6,010 bases of DNA from Rhodocyclales bacterium (GCA_021286885.1 JAJTBM010000199.1:1-6010), one strand, 5' to 3'; counted from the first letter of the stretch, positions 1 through 6,010 are shown. The notes: generated by a model from the letters alone, not told the origin. Program-made: numbers and translations.

Positions 1-709
1 GAACGTGCACATCGCGCCGATTGGAATAGGCTGTAGTGCTGTCACTCGCACTGGCAGACCAGCCCAAACGCCCGGTCAGGTGTGGATCGCCCGCATTCAC
101 CGCCCATGTTCCGGCATTGGTGTTCTGGTAGTTGGCTGCATCCGAATGGGTCTGGGTGAGGGTGTAGCGCAGTTCAGCGTTCCCCCCTTCAGCAAAGCGC
201 ATCCGATAATAGGGGCTCGCACTGAAGCTCTGGACCGAGGCCTGATTGGCCTGCCCGGTGAGGCCGTCAGCCGAACGCGGCCCAAAGGCCGACACCACCT
301 CCCGGGAGATGGAACCCTGCAGATCCAGGAACAGCTTGCGATCAAACGCATCCAGCTTGCTCAGGGCCTGCATGGTCAGGTAGTTGGTATTGCGGCTGGT
401 GTCGTCCTTGTACAAAGACGAGTTGAGCGACACCTGCAAGGAGTTCTGGCTATGGGCCGTGCTGCCCGTCAGGGCCAGGGAAGGCGTGATCGTTGTGATC
501 CAGTCAGACTGACGTGCGTCCTTGCTGGCCAGCGTTACGTTGTCGGTCAGGGTTTCGCTGACGCGCACCGACGGCGTGATGCGCAGCGGACCACGCTCGG
601 CCTGGGCCTGCTGGGCCTGGACTTCAGGGGCCACCAGGGCCAACAGGGGCAGGCACCACGCCACGCGGCAGGCCGTACCCAGAGTGGAAAGCTTGAACAA
701 TTTCATCAT
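1..709 (-). CDS. PEP-CTERM-system-associated outer-membrane protein (TIGR03016-like), partial, C-terminus beyond left edge
   Basis: Reverse-strand reading from ATG at 709 stays open to the edge of the window, giving 236 residues. It begins with a signal peptide: a basic start (MMKLFK), a hydrophobic stretch at about 16-27, and a likely cut after VQA (residue 32). The mature protein opens with RITPSVRVSETLTDN, the Thr-Asp-Asn pattern I associate with the TIGR03016 family found in exosortase A exopolysaccharide loci. Alternating polar and hydrophobic residues rich in Ser, Thr, Asn and Tyr suit an outer-membrane beta barrel. Its exact role is not known; secretion or anchoring of the polysaccharide is a guess. 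It overlaps the kinase stop. Two adjacent ATGs are possible starts: AAGGG lies 3 bases before the first (709-707) and 6 before the second (706-704), so the second has the better ribosome-site spacing. At least the C-terminal part is missing here. Confidence 0.85.
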   Translation of the reverse strand, partial: MMKLFKLSTLGTACRVAWCLPLLALVAPEVQAQQAQAERGPLRITPSVRVSETLTDNVTLASKDARQSDWITTITPSLALTGSTAHSQNSLQVSLNSSLYKDDTSRNTNYLTMQALSKLDAFDRKLFLDLQGSISREVVSAFGPRSADGLTGQANQASVQSFSASPYYRMRFAEGGNAELRYTLTQTHSDAANYQNTNAGTWAVNAGDPHLTGRLGWSASASDSTTAYSNRRDVHV

Positions 710-1821
710 TGACCCTTGGGCACATGCCCATAGCCGTAACCATAACCATAGCCATAACCGTAGGCCCCATCGCCTGACTGTACTGCCTTGTTGAGCAGCA
801 TCAGCTTGACCGGGCAACTCTCGATGGTGGCCAGCGCCTGCTTCACCGCCGCCCGGGCGGTTTTATTGGACTCCACCACAATCACGATCTGCCCCATGTG
901 GGTCGCCAGCACTCGAGATTCAGTAGTCACCAACAGCGGGGGAGAATCGAAAATGACAATGCGATCAGAATAACGCTCTGCCAGCTCTTCCAGAAGATTT
1001 TTCATCGCATCGCTGGCCAGCAACTCGGTCGCCCGGGGATGGGGCGTTCCAGCAGGCAGCAGGCTGAGTTTTTCGATGTTGGTCTTGAGCAGCACATCCT
1101 TCATCTGGGTATGGGGATCCGTCAGCACATCCATCAGCCCCTTCTGGGGCGGCAACCCCAGAATGTTAAGCACCGAGGGACGGGACACGTCCGCATCAAT
1201 CAGCAACACCGTGTGATCCAACTCCATGGCCATGCTGATAGCCAGGTTGATGGAGCTGAAGCTCTTGCCCTCGCCGGGCAGAGAGCTGGTGATCATGATC
1301 AGGTTCGCATCATCGATGGGAGACGCCCCCTTGCCCTGCACATTGCTGAGCAGGGGGCGCTTGATGATCCGGTATTCATCACCAATCAGCGATCGGGGCG
1401 CGTTGGGCGTCACGATACCGATGAGGTTGAGCCGGTTGAGGTCGATATCCACCCGGCGGGTGGCGCTGCCACCCGGGGCCAGGGTATCCGGCCCCGCAGA
1501 CTGCATGGGCGGCTGGGGCTGGGCAGGCGCAGCGGGAGGCGTGACGGGCGGCTGAACAAACGGGGCAGCAGCCTGTACCGGCGAAGGCGCTTCAGGCTCC
1601 GGGCTGGCAGCCAACACTTCGCGCAGTACAGCTTCGGGCGCCCGAGCTAGCGGCTCAGGTGCAGGTGCAGGTGCAGGTGCAGGTGCAGGTGCAGGTGCAG
1701 CAGGCTCGGTCTTGGGCGCGGCAGCGGCAAGGGGTTCAGCCGGTTCGGCGGGCGCAGCGTTGATGGCTCCGGCCTTTTGCAGCTGCTCCAGGCGGGCTAC
1801 GGCTTTTTCGATCAGACTCAT
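706..1821 (-). CDS. XrtA-associated tyrosine autokinase (BY-kinase, CpsD/CapB-like)
   Basis: This 371-residue cytoplasmic P-loop kinase should act with the chain-length protein encoded just upstream to control polysaccharide polymerisation through cycles of tyrosine phosphorylation. Visible motifs are Walker A SSLPGEGKSF (179-188, Lys186), Walker A' LLIDADVSRP (206-215) and Walker B IVIFDSPP (288-295). The C-terminus carries six tyrosines alternating with glycine (Tyr354-Tyr364), the expected autophosphorylation cluster. The N-terminus (MSLIEKAVARLEQ) is typical of the XrtA-associated subgroup. Residues about 22-118 form a long Pro/Ala-rich linker, including an exact Ala-Pro run encoded by a hexanucleotide repeat, which makes the protein longer than the roughly 300 residues I expect. 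It lacks the membrane activator domain found in fused Wzc proteins; the separate chain-length protein would supply it. The start lies 4 bases after the preceding stop, with GGGGAAA upstream as a ribosome site. Confidence 0.93.
   Translation of the reverse strand: MSLIEKAVARLEQLQKAGAINAAPAEPAEPLAAAAPKTEPAAPAPAPAPAPAPAPEPLARAPEAVLREVLAASPEPEAPSPVQAAAPFVQPPVTPPAAPAQPQPPMQSAGPDTLAPGGSATRRVDIDLNRLNLIGIVTPNAPRSLIGDEYRIIKRPLLSNVQGKGASPIDDANLIMITSSLPGEGKSFSSINLAISMAMELDHTVLLIDADVSRPSVLNILGLPPQKGLMDVLTDPHTQMKDVLLKTNIEKLSLLPAGTPHPRATELLASDAMKNLLEELAERYSDRIVIFDSPPLLVTTESRVLATHMGQIVIVVESNKTARAAVKQALATIESCPVKLMLLNKAVQSGDGAYGYGYGYGYGYGHVPKGQ
717..730 (-). other. Small hairpin at the kinase/outer-membrane gene junction
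   Basis: TGGGC, a 4-base loop, then GCCCA form a 5-bp stem in the last kinase codons. It ends immediately before the CAAGGG ribosome site of the next gene. It might modulate coupled translation of the overlapping genes, but a 5-bp stem can easily arise by chance. Confidence 0.3.
730..762 (-). repeat. Gly-Tyr codon repeat encoding the kinase tyrosine tail
   Basis: A degenerate six-base repeat (TAY GGN on the coding strand) encodes six tyrosines alternating with glycine, residues 354-364 of the kinase. Both Tyr codons (TAC and TAT) and several Gly codons are used, so the protein pattern is kept while the DNA repeat is imperfect. This suggests selection for the phosphorylation cluster rather than recent slippage. 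The only residues after it are the short GHVPKGQ end. Confidence 0.9.
1656..1700 (-). repeat. Hexanucleotide tandem repeat (CAGGTG, 7.5 perfect copies) inside the kinase gene
   Basis: Seven identical copies of CAGGTG plus three further matching bases run without interruption. On the coding strand the unit is GCA CCT, giving an Ala-Pro run at about residues 41-56 of the kinase linker. The unit is six bases, so gain or loss of a copy keeps the reading frame and only changes linker length by two residues. The perfect identity, in contrast to the varied codons of the Gly-Tyr tail of the same gene, suggests recent slippage expansion. Confidence 0.95.
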
Positions 1822-1825
1822 GCGC

Positions 1826-3391
1826 TTATTTCCCCATCCGAGACAGCACCAGCCACACCGTCATGGCCACAAACAACATTACCAGACCCACCACCGCCGC
1901 CAGCAAGGCCAGCTTGTCGCGGCGCTGCTTGCGTATCCGCTCCGGGTCAACAATCATGCTGACCGCCCCCAGCACCGGCAGGCCGGTGAGATCGCGCAAG
2001 CTGACCGTATCGGCAAAGGTCGGGCGGATCTGGCTGATCAGGAAACTCACCACCGCCCCCACCGCCAAGGCCGCAACCCCGGCCAGGGGCATCAGCAACA
2101 CCCGGTTCGGTGCGGTCGGCTTGTTGGGTACGGTGGGCGGGTCGATCAAACGGAAATCTGCCACCCCCGACGTGGCTCCCATTTCAACCGCCATGGCGGC
2201 CGATTCACGCCGGGTGATCAGCGCATCGTAGTTCTGCTTGTTGATGTTGTAGTCCCGGTTGAGCTGGGTCAGCTCGGTTTCCAGCTCAGGCAACATGCGG
2301 GACGAGGCGGTCAGCGCCTGAACCCGGCTTTCGTACTCGGCCACCCGGGCCTTGAGCGAAGCCACATTGGCCTCCGCCTCCGCCAGGGACATTTTCATCT
2401 GCTGATACACCGGATTATTGTTCACCGAGCTGGCCTGGGCCGTGGGCGCAGCCTTGCGGCGGGCCTGGATTTCCTGGGCCTTTTGGGACTCCAGCTGCTC
2501 GATGACCTTACGCGTGCCCTTCACATCCGGGTGCTGCTCGGTGTATTTCTGAAGCAATGCATCCAACTGCTTCTTCTGGGCTTCGATACGCCCATCCAAT
2601 TCGGGGATGGAAACACTCGCCACGGCCGCACTGGTGGTGGGCTCAGGCAGCAGGATGGGGTCCTCACCCGCCATCTGGCGCTTGAGGGCATCCCGGGAGT
2701 TTTCGGCCTCCCGCAGGGCAAGCCGGGCCTGGCTCAATTGGGCGGTCGCCTCCCCCATCTTGCCGAAATAGTCTTGACCGCCACCGCCCATGGTGCCCAG
2801 GTTGCGCAGCTTGAATTCCTTGAGGCGGCTTTCGGCCTCTTCGAGCTTCTGCTCATAGACCTTGATCTGGTCTTCGATGAACTTTCGGGCGGTATCCGAA
2901 TCCTTGCGTTTATCGCCCAGGCCCGACTCCACAAAGATGGACACGAGCGACTGCACCACCCGGCGCGCCCGCTCCGGATCGGTGTCTTTGTAGACCAGCG
3001 TGAAGATATTGTTCTCGCGGCCTGAATCCCGGATTTCGAGGGACTTGGTCACATTGGCAATCAGAGCCTCACGCTGCTCCTTGTTCTTGACCGTGAGATC
3101 CAGATCCGCCATCCGGATCAGCTTTTCCACATTGGGACGGCTGATCAGGGTGCGGCTCAGGATGCTGATCTGCTGGTCCACGTTGGGCTGGACCGCCAGG
3201 CCCGACATGAGCGGCTTCAGGATGGATTGGGTATCCACATACACCCGGGCCGACGATTCATAACGATCAGGCAGCATGTAAATCGCCGCCCCGGCAATCG
3301 GGCCGACGATCCAGGCGACCACGAGGCCCCACCAGCGGTAGAGCCACATGCCGCGCAAGACGGTGGACAGCTGTCTGAGTATGTCTTCCAT
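1826..3391 (-). CDS. XrtA-system polysaccharide chain-length determinant (Wzz/PCP family)
   Basis: This 521-residue inner-membrane protein is expected to set polysaccharide chain length and to serve as the membrane partner of the downstream tyrosine kinase. A first transmembrane segment lies at about 20-40 after a short cytoplasmic start (MEDILRQLSTVLRG). A large periplasmic part follows, with helical coiled-coil-like stretches at about 165-240 and 265-400, rich in Glu, Lys, Gln and Ala. The proline-rich motif DPPTVPNKPTAPNR (417-430) leads into a second transmembrane segment (431-453), as in Wzz/GNVR proteins. A third hydrophobic segment lies at about 494-516, so the C-terminus is a two-helix arrangement. 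It has no kinase domain of its own. The first ATG fits the family's N-terminus; its ribosome site is weak (GGAAG, 6 bases upstream). It lies 80 bases after the export lipoprotein gene and 4 bases before the kinase. Confidence 0.93.
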   Translation of the reverse strand: MEDILRQLSTVLRGMWLYRWWGLVVAWIVGPIAGAAIYMLPDRYESSARVYVDTQSILKPLMSGLAVQPNVDQQISILSRTLISRPNVEKLIRMADLDLTVKNKEQREALIANVTKSLEIRDSGRENNIFTLVYKDTDPERARRVVQSLVSIFVESGLGDKRKDSDTARKFIEDQIKVYEQKLEEAESRLKEFKLRNLGTMGGGGQDYFGKMGEATAQLSQARLALREAENSRDALKRQMAGEDPILLPEPTTSAAVASVSIPELDGRIEAQKKQLDALLQKYTEQHPDVKGTRKVIEQLESQKAQEIQARRKAAPTAQASSVNNNPVYQQMKMSLAEAEANVASLKARVAEYESRVQALTASSRMLPELETELTQLNRDYNINKQNYDALITRRESAAMAVEMGATSGVADFRLIDPPTVPNKPTAPNRVLLMPLAGVAALAVGAVVSFLISQIRPTFADTVSLRDLTGLPVLGAVSMIVDPERIRKQRRDKLALLAAVVGLVMLFVAMTVWLVLSRMGK

Positions 3392-3409
3392 GGGAGGCTT
3401 CCAAGCGCG

Positions 3410-3434
3410 CCCTGCCCAGATCGGGCAGGGGTTT
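3410..3434. other. GC-rich hairpin between export-protein and chain-length genes
   Basis: CCCTGCCC (3410-3417) and GGGCAGGG (3423-3430) form a perfect 8-bp stem with a 5-base loop, in the 80-base space between two operon genes. In the operon (minus) direction the bases after the stem are GCGCGCTTGG, with no U-run, so it does not look like an intrinsic terminator there. On the plus strand it is followed by GTTTTAAC, so it could stop antisense transcription. In the operon mRNA it may protect or separate the upstream transcript segment, or limit read-through; this is inference. Confidence 0.6.
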
Positions 3435-3471
3435 TAACAGATCAGGGACGGGAACAGGGCCGGGGCCGGGA

Positions 3472-4077
3472 TCAGAACCAGCTCTGGGGGATGATCAGCA
3501 CATCACCCGGTTTGACTTCAGCATTTGCAGAGACATCGCCTGCCTTCACCAGATCCTTGAGGCGCACCCGATATTGTTTGCCGCCTTCAGACGTACGCAA
3601 CAGGGTCGCCCGATTGCCGTCCGCAAAATCAGTCATGCCGCCCACAGCAATCATCACGTCCAGCAAGGACATCTTTTGCTTGTAAGGCAGGGTCTGGGGC
3701 TTGGCGGCTTCCCCCAACACTCGCACCTGCTCGGAGTAAGGACCCACAAAACCCGTCACGATCACCGTGACGACCGGATCACGGATATATTTTTCCAGGG
3801 CTTTTTCAATCTCACGGGCCAGCGAGGAGGGATCCTTACCGGAGGCAGGCAGATCTTCCACCAAGGGCGTGGTGATCTTGCCATCCGGGCGCACCGGAAT
3901 CACCATCGAAAGTTCGGGGTTACGCCAGACCACCACATTCAGGTTATCACCCGGGCCGATCAGGTAGTTGTAGTCGTCGCTGCTCGCCACTGCAGGCGCT
4001 GGCGGCAAAGACGAGCAACCTGCCAGCAGGGAAGTAAAAATCAGCGCAAAAGCGGTATTTGTTAAATTAAGTTTCAT
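3472..4077 (-). CDS. XrtA/PEP-CTERM-type polysaccharide export lipoprotein (Wza-like, short form)
   Basis: This 201-residue outer-membrane lipoprotein should form or contribute to the export pore for the exopolysaccharide. A lipoprotein signal ends in LLAGC, with the lipid-bearing Cys at 21 followed by Ser-Ser, which favours outer-membrane sorting. The Poly_export domain covers about 36-107 (YLIGPGDNLNVVVWRNPEL, then VRPDGKITTPLVEDLPASG). An SLBB-type domain follows (VRVLGEAAKPQTL through AVGGMTDFADGNRATLLR, about 118-161). The protein ends in IIPQSWF, an ending I recognise from the exosortase-associated subgroup. It is much shorter than E. coli Wza (about 379 residues) and lacks an obvious C-terminal membrane-spanning helix, normal for this subgroup. 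GGGGGT lies about 5 bases before the ATG. It is the first gene of the operon, and the chain-length gene follows. Confidence 0.93.
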   Translation of the reverse strand: MKLNLTNTAFALIFTSLLAGCSSLPPAPAVASSDDYNYLIGPGDNLNVVVWRNPELSMVIPVRPDGKITTPLVEDLPASGKDPSSLAREIEKALEKYIRDPVVTVIVTGFVGPYSEQVRVLGEAAKPQTLPYKQKMSLLDVMIAVGGMTDFADGNRATLLRTSEGGKQYRVRLKDLVKAGDVSANAEVKPGDVLIIPQSWF

Positions 4078-4219
4078 ATAAACCCCCGTCCGTGGCTGAA
4101 GCAGCCGCCCTTGATGAGCGCAGGATATTAAGCGCTAGGCGCATTTGGCCTGGAGAAAAACATCACGCCCACCGGACCAAAAAAGCCCATATTAGCCGCC
4201 CAGAGTCAAACGGCGCAGC

Positions 4220-4247
4220 AGTATGCAAGGAACCGGGCTTTTTGCAA
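4220..4247 (-). promoter_or_regulatory. Candidate sigma-70-type promoter of the exopolysaccharide operon
   Basis: On the minus strand, TTGCAA (4247-4242) and CATACT (4225-4220) are separated by 16 bases; each matches 4 of 6 consensus positions. Transcription would start near 4213, leaving a leader of about 135 bases. The same stretch contains TTGCAT, which resembles a sigma-54 -12 element, but the base pair at the -24 position reads GC instead of the near-invariant GG, so a sigma-54 promoter is not supported. Confidence 0.35.
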
Positions 4248-4259
4248 GTAAAATTTTAC
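4248..4259. promoter_or_regulatory. Perfect 12-bp palindrome GTAAAATTTTAC, candidate operator
   Basis: GTAAAATTTTAC equals its own reverse complement and directly abuts the candidate -35 element on its upstream side, where a dimeric activator would bind. Its position at the head of an exopolysaccharide operon makes a regulator site plausible. No second copy was noticed in the window, and the regulator is not encoded here. Confidence 0.45.
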
Positions 4260-4379
4260 ATTCCCTACGCAGAATAAAATCTATGCACCGCTGCATTAAA
4301 CCATAAGGCTATGAATCTCCGACGACTCTTGACGGCAAGGCCCAACTGCATCACAAAAATACCCATCAGCCCTTTTAAC

Positions 4380-4416
4380 GACAAAAGGCCCCGCAGCTTG
4401 AGCATGCGGGGCCTTT
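4380..4416 (-). terminator. Intrinsic terminator of the DUF1302 gene
   Basis: AAAGGCCCCGCA (4384-4395) and TGCGGGGCCTTT (4405-4416) form a perfect 12-bp stem with a 9-base loop. Read on the minus strand, the stem begins 16 bases after the DUF1302 stop codon and runs into TTTTGTCGTT, a short U-rich tail. It cleanly separates this unit from the exopolysaccharide operon downstream. On the plus strand the tail is only TTTCT, so termination in that direction would be weaker. Confidence 0.88.
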
Positions 4417-4432
4417 CTGACAGGGTGAAGAC

Positions 4433-5779
4433 TCAGTACGCCCAACGCACCTGCGCATAAATCCGGTCATGCGCATCGTAGGTGCCAAACACCCCTTGGG
4501 GCTTGCCACCAAAGATATCCAGCCCGAAACTCACGCGCCAGTTAGGTTTCGGCGTCCAGATCAACTTGGGACGGAACATGTAATCGGTACGATTAAAGCC
4601 CGTCACCAGCAGGGTTTCAGTCTCCCAACCACGGCCCAGTTTGCTGCTGAGGAACAAGGAGCCGCCTTGCTCCACCTTGTCGTAACCCGTGAGCAGATCA
4701 TGCCGACTCAGGAAACGGCGTGCAAAATACTGCACATTTATACGCCCATCATCAAAAGCCGGAATATCCACACCAAAGATATAGTCAAGGGTTTCTTCCC
4801 CCACCAGACCAAAAGGCGCAAACATATCCTGGGTATTGAATTGACGCCCACGGGTATGCACCACCTCGGATTTGAGCACAAAGTCTCCAAAATCCTTGGT
4901 TAGCGTTCCACCTGTCTGCGCAATTCTCAAATGGCGCGCCTGCAATACAGGCGCCATTTGATCGTTAAATCCGAGACGATAGAACGTGGGTGCCACATCC
5001 ATGCTGCGATAATAGAATGCAGATAAATCCCAGCTATCGATCATGCGCGACAGGCGCCCACCCCAGTTACCGTCAGCCAAGCGACCCGACGGCTTCTGCT
5101 CGCCCAAAAACTGAGTGCCCGTGGGCACTCGCCCCGGTTGTATGGGATAGAACTCCCCGCCAGGACGGCCGATGTCATCGTAGGTGGGCACCGGAATCCA
5201 GATGAATTCGGCATTCGTTTCACCCATAAAATACTGGGCACGGGCCGCCCATTGAGGGATACGCATCTGCCCAAACTCAGGCAGATAAAAGGTTTTCATG
5301 TCCCGTGCAGACACTACATCTGCGAAGAACAGGCCGACCATTTCGCCCCAGACAATGTGCTGGCGGCCAAAACGCAGCTCTGCATCGCCCGCCGAAAACT
5401 CAAGGTAAGCCTCGCGCAGCATCCCACGGGTCTGCTGATCGCGCCGGACCTCATCGGAATAATAGCCATGGTCGATGGCATAAACCCCATCAACTTCGCC
5501 CCAAACCGAGGTTTTCCACTTGAATGCGGGCGTGCTGCCCTGCAGCGCCACTTCGGAACGCAGCCGGGCCATGGACCAGTGATCCGCCCCGGCGTAGGTG
5601 CGTGCCATGTCATACTGGATAAAGCCACTGCTGCGTACTGCAGACCCATCAGCCTCCAGACTCCCGACCTCAGCAGACTCGGCTTGCTGGGCCCAGACCG
5701 CGCTCGGCGGTGCAAACAAGCCTGCAGCCAAACACACAAGGCCTGCTGCCCTGATTTTTTTGATGCAACCTCCCGCCAT
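4433..5779 (-). CDS. DUF1302-family outer-membrane beta-barrel protein
   Basis: This 448-residue protein has a signal peptide (KKIR start, hydrophobic 11-23, likely cut after VWA at residue 30). The family signature is at about 120-163: LREAYLEFSAGDAELRFGRQ, then WGEMVGLFFADVVSARDMKTF, followed by RIPQWAARAQYF. The rest is amphipathic and rich in Trp, Tyr, Phe, Arg and Gly, as in porin-like barrels, and ends in YAQVRWAY, an aromatic C-terminus expected for barrel insertion by the Bam machinery. It is shorter than many DUF1302 proteins, which I recall at 500 or more residues. The biochemical role of the family is not established. It follows an ABC ATPase gene on the same strand without a visible promoter between, so export or lipid/lipoprotein handling is inferred. 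An in-frame TGA upstream with no other start between supports this ATG; GGGGGGAG lies about 3 bases before it, tight for a ribosome site. Confidence 0.87.
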   Translation of the reverse strand: MAGGCIKKIRAAGLVCLAAGLFAPPSAVWAQQAESAEVGSLEADGSAVRSSGFIQYDMARTYAGADHWSMARLRSEVALQGSTPAFKWKTSVWGEVDGVYAIDHGYYSDEVRRDQQTRGMLREAYLEFSAGDAELRFGRQHIVWGEMVGLFFADVVSARDMKTFYLPEFGQMRIPQWAARAQYFMGETNAEFIWIPVPTYDDIGRPGGEFYPIQPGRVPTGTQFLGEQKPSGRLADGNWGGRLSRMIDSWDLSAFYYRSMDVAPTFYRLGFNDQMAPVLQARHLRIAQTGGTLTKDFGDFVLKSEVVHTRGRQFNTQDMFAPFGLVGEETLDYIFGVDIPAFDDGRINVQYFARRFLSRHDLLTGYDKVEQGGSLFLSSKLGRGWETETLLVTGFNRTDYMFRPKLIWTPKPNWRVSFGLDIFGGKPQGVFGTYDAHDRIYAQVRWAY

Positions 5780-5868
5780 GTACTCCCCCCTGCTTATGCT
5801 ATTTCTGTGATTGCCCCTTCACCCCTTGTTCTTTGGATCGGCCACTGAACACAGCCAGACAACATCCC

Positions 5869-6010
5869 TCAAATATCAGGATCATCATCCGGTTTACGCC
5901 GATCTTGAACAAAGACCCAGGCCCCATCCCGCTTCATACCCAGCGCATTGATTTGACCATCCTCTATTCTGACCAAGCGATCCGCCCGATTCATCACTCT
6001 TTTGTCATGA
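5869..6010 (-). CDS. ABC-transporter ATP-binding protein, C-terminal fragment (gene begins beyond right edge)
   Basis: Only the last 46 codons are in the window. They read HDKRVMNRADRLVRIEDG and onward to the acidic end RRKPDDDPDI. The His-Asp at the start is the H-loop (switch) that follows the D-loop in ABC ATPases, and ADRLVRIEDGQI is the usual strand and turn after it. The pattern resembles the LolD/MacB-type ATPases that pair with FtsX-like permeases, but the fragment is too short to fix the subfamily. About 20 residues after the usual end (MKRDGAWVFVQDRRKPDDD) form an extra charged tail. The DUF1302 gene starts 89 bases downstream on the same strand. The Walker A, signature and Walker B motifs all lie outside the window. 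Confidence 0.8.
   Translation of the reverse strand, partial: HDKRVMNRADRLVRIEDGQINALGMKRDGAWVFVQDRRKPDDDPDI

Larger units (their letters stand above)
4078..4432. other. Intergenic region between the two transcription units
   Basis: This 355-base non-coding gap is less GC-rich than the flanking genes. Its right end holds the terminator of the DUF1302 gene. The middle holds a 12-bp palindrome and a likely promoter reading leftward into the exopolysaccharide operon. The left part (about 4078-4213) would be the untranslated leader. It includes two small inverted repeats: GGCTG/CAGCC at 4094-4106, near the ribosome site, and AGCGC/GCGCT at 4117-4136. A 61-codon plus-strand reading frame at 4092-4277 has no family resemblance or convincing ribosome site, and I do not call it a gene. 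Confidence 0.7.

Noticed and set aside
5..712. 235-codon plus-strand reading frame at the left edge
   Set aside because: The opposite strand carries a clear signal peptide, the family motif and a stop/start overlap with the kinase; this frame is its shadow.
1712..3025. 437-codon plus-strand reading frame
   Set aside because: It lies wholly antisense to the kinase and chain-length genes, is overloaded with His, Arg and Gln, shows no domain or signal, and is explained by third-position GC bias of the real genes.
3410..3434. Intrinsic terminator ending transcription after the export lipoprotein gene
   Set aside because: In that direction the stem is followed by GCGCGC rather than a U-run; the T-run lies on the other side.
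4213..4247. Sigma-54 promoter for the exopolysaccharide operon
   Set aside because: TTGCAT fits the -12 element, but the -24 position lacks the near-invariant GG, so it is not supported.
4092..4277. 61-codon plus-strand reading frame in the intergenic gap
   Set aside because: Its composition looks random, it has no ribosome site, and it crosses the likely promoter and palindrome of the opposite-strand operon.
5138..5848. 236-codon plus-strand reading frame opposite the DUF1302 gene
   Set aside because: It is antisense to a well-supported signal-peptide and barrel gene, with no family motif or convincing ribosome site.
5780..5868. Separate promoter or terminator between the ABC ATPase and DUF1302 genes
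   Set aside because: I found no convincing -35/-10 pair and no stem with a U-run in these 89 bases.

Overview
All genes that I can support lie on the minus strand. They form two transcription units separated by a 355-base gap at 4078-4432. Fairly high GC, an exosortase A (XrtA/PEP-CTERM) type exopolysaccharide cluster and outer-membrane barrel proteins point to a Gram-negative environmental proteobacterium, probably beta or gamma. The sequence alone does not fix the genus.

Right part (6010 down to 4433): the last 46 codons of an ABC-transporter ATPase, starting at its H-loop histidine, are followed after 97 bases by a 448-residue DUF1302-type outer-membrane beta-barrel protein. A strong intrinsic terminator lies 16 bases past its stop. 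I infer one operon linking an inner-membrane ABC pump to an outer-membrane barrel; the rest of the pump lies outside the window.

Gap (4078-4432): besides the terminator it holds a perfect 12-bp palindrome (GTAAAATTTTAC) directly next to a plausible promoter pointing into the exopolysaccharide operon, then a leader of about 135 bases with small inverted repeats.

Left part (4077 down to 1): the head of an XrtA-type exopolysaccharide operon, in this order: a short Wza-like export lipoprotein; a Wzz-like chain-length determinant with coiled coils; a BY-kinase (tyrosine autokinase) with a Gly-Tyr tail; and the N-terminal part of the PEP-CTERM-system-associated outer-membrane protein (TIGR03016-like), which runs off the left edge. 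The last three genes are packed with a 4-base gap and a stop/start overlap. The first two are separated by 80 bases holding a GC-rich hairpin. Together the products should polymerise polysaccharide to a set length (chain-length protein plus kinase) and pass it through the outer membrane (export lipoprotein, perhaps with the barrel protein).

The system is a recognisable known type. The less ordinary features are the hexanucleotide repeat in the kinase linker, the palindrome at the operon promoter, the hairpin between the first two genes, and the ABC/DUF1302 pairing.
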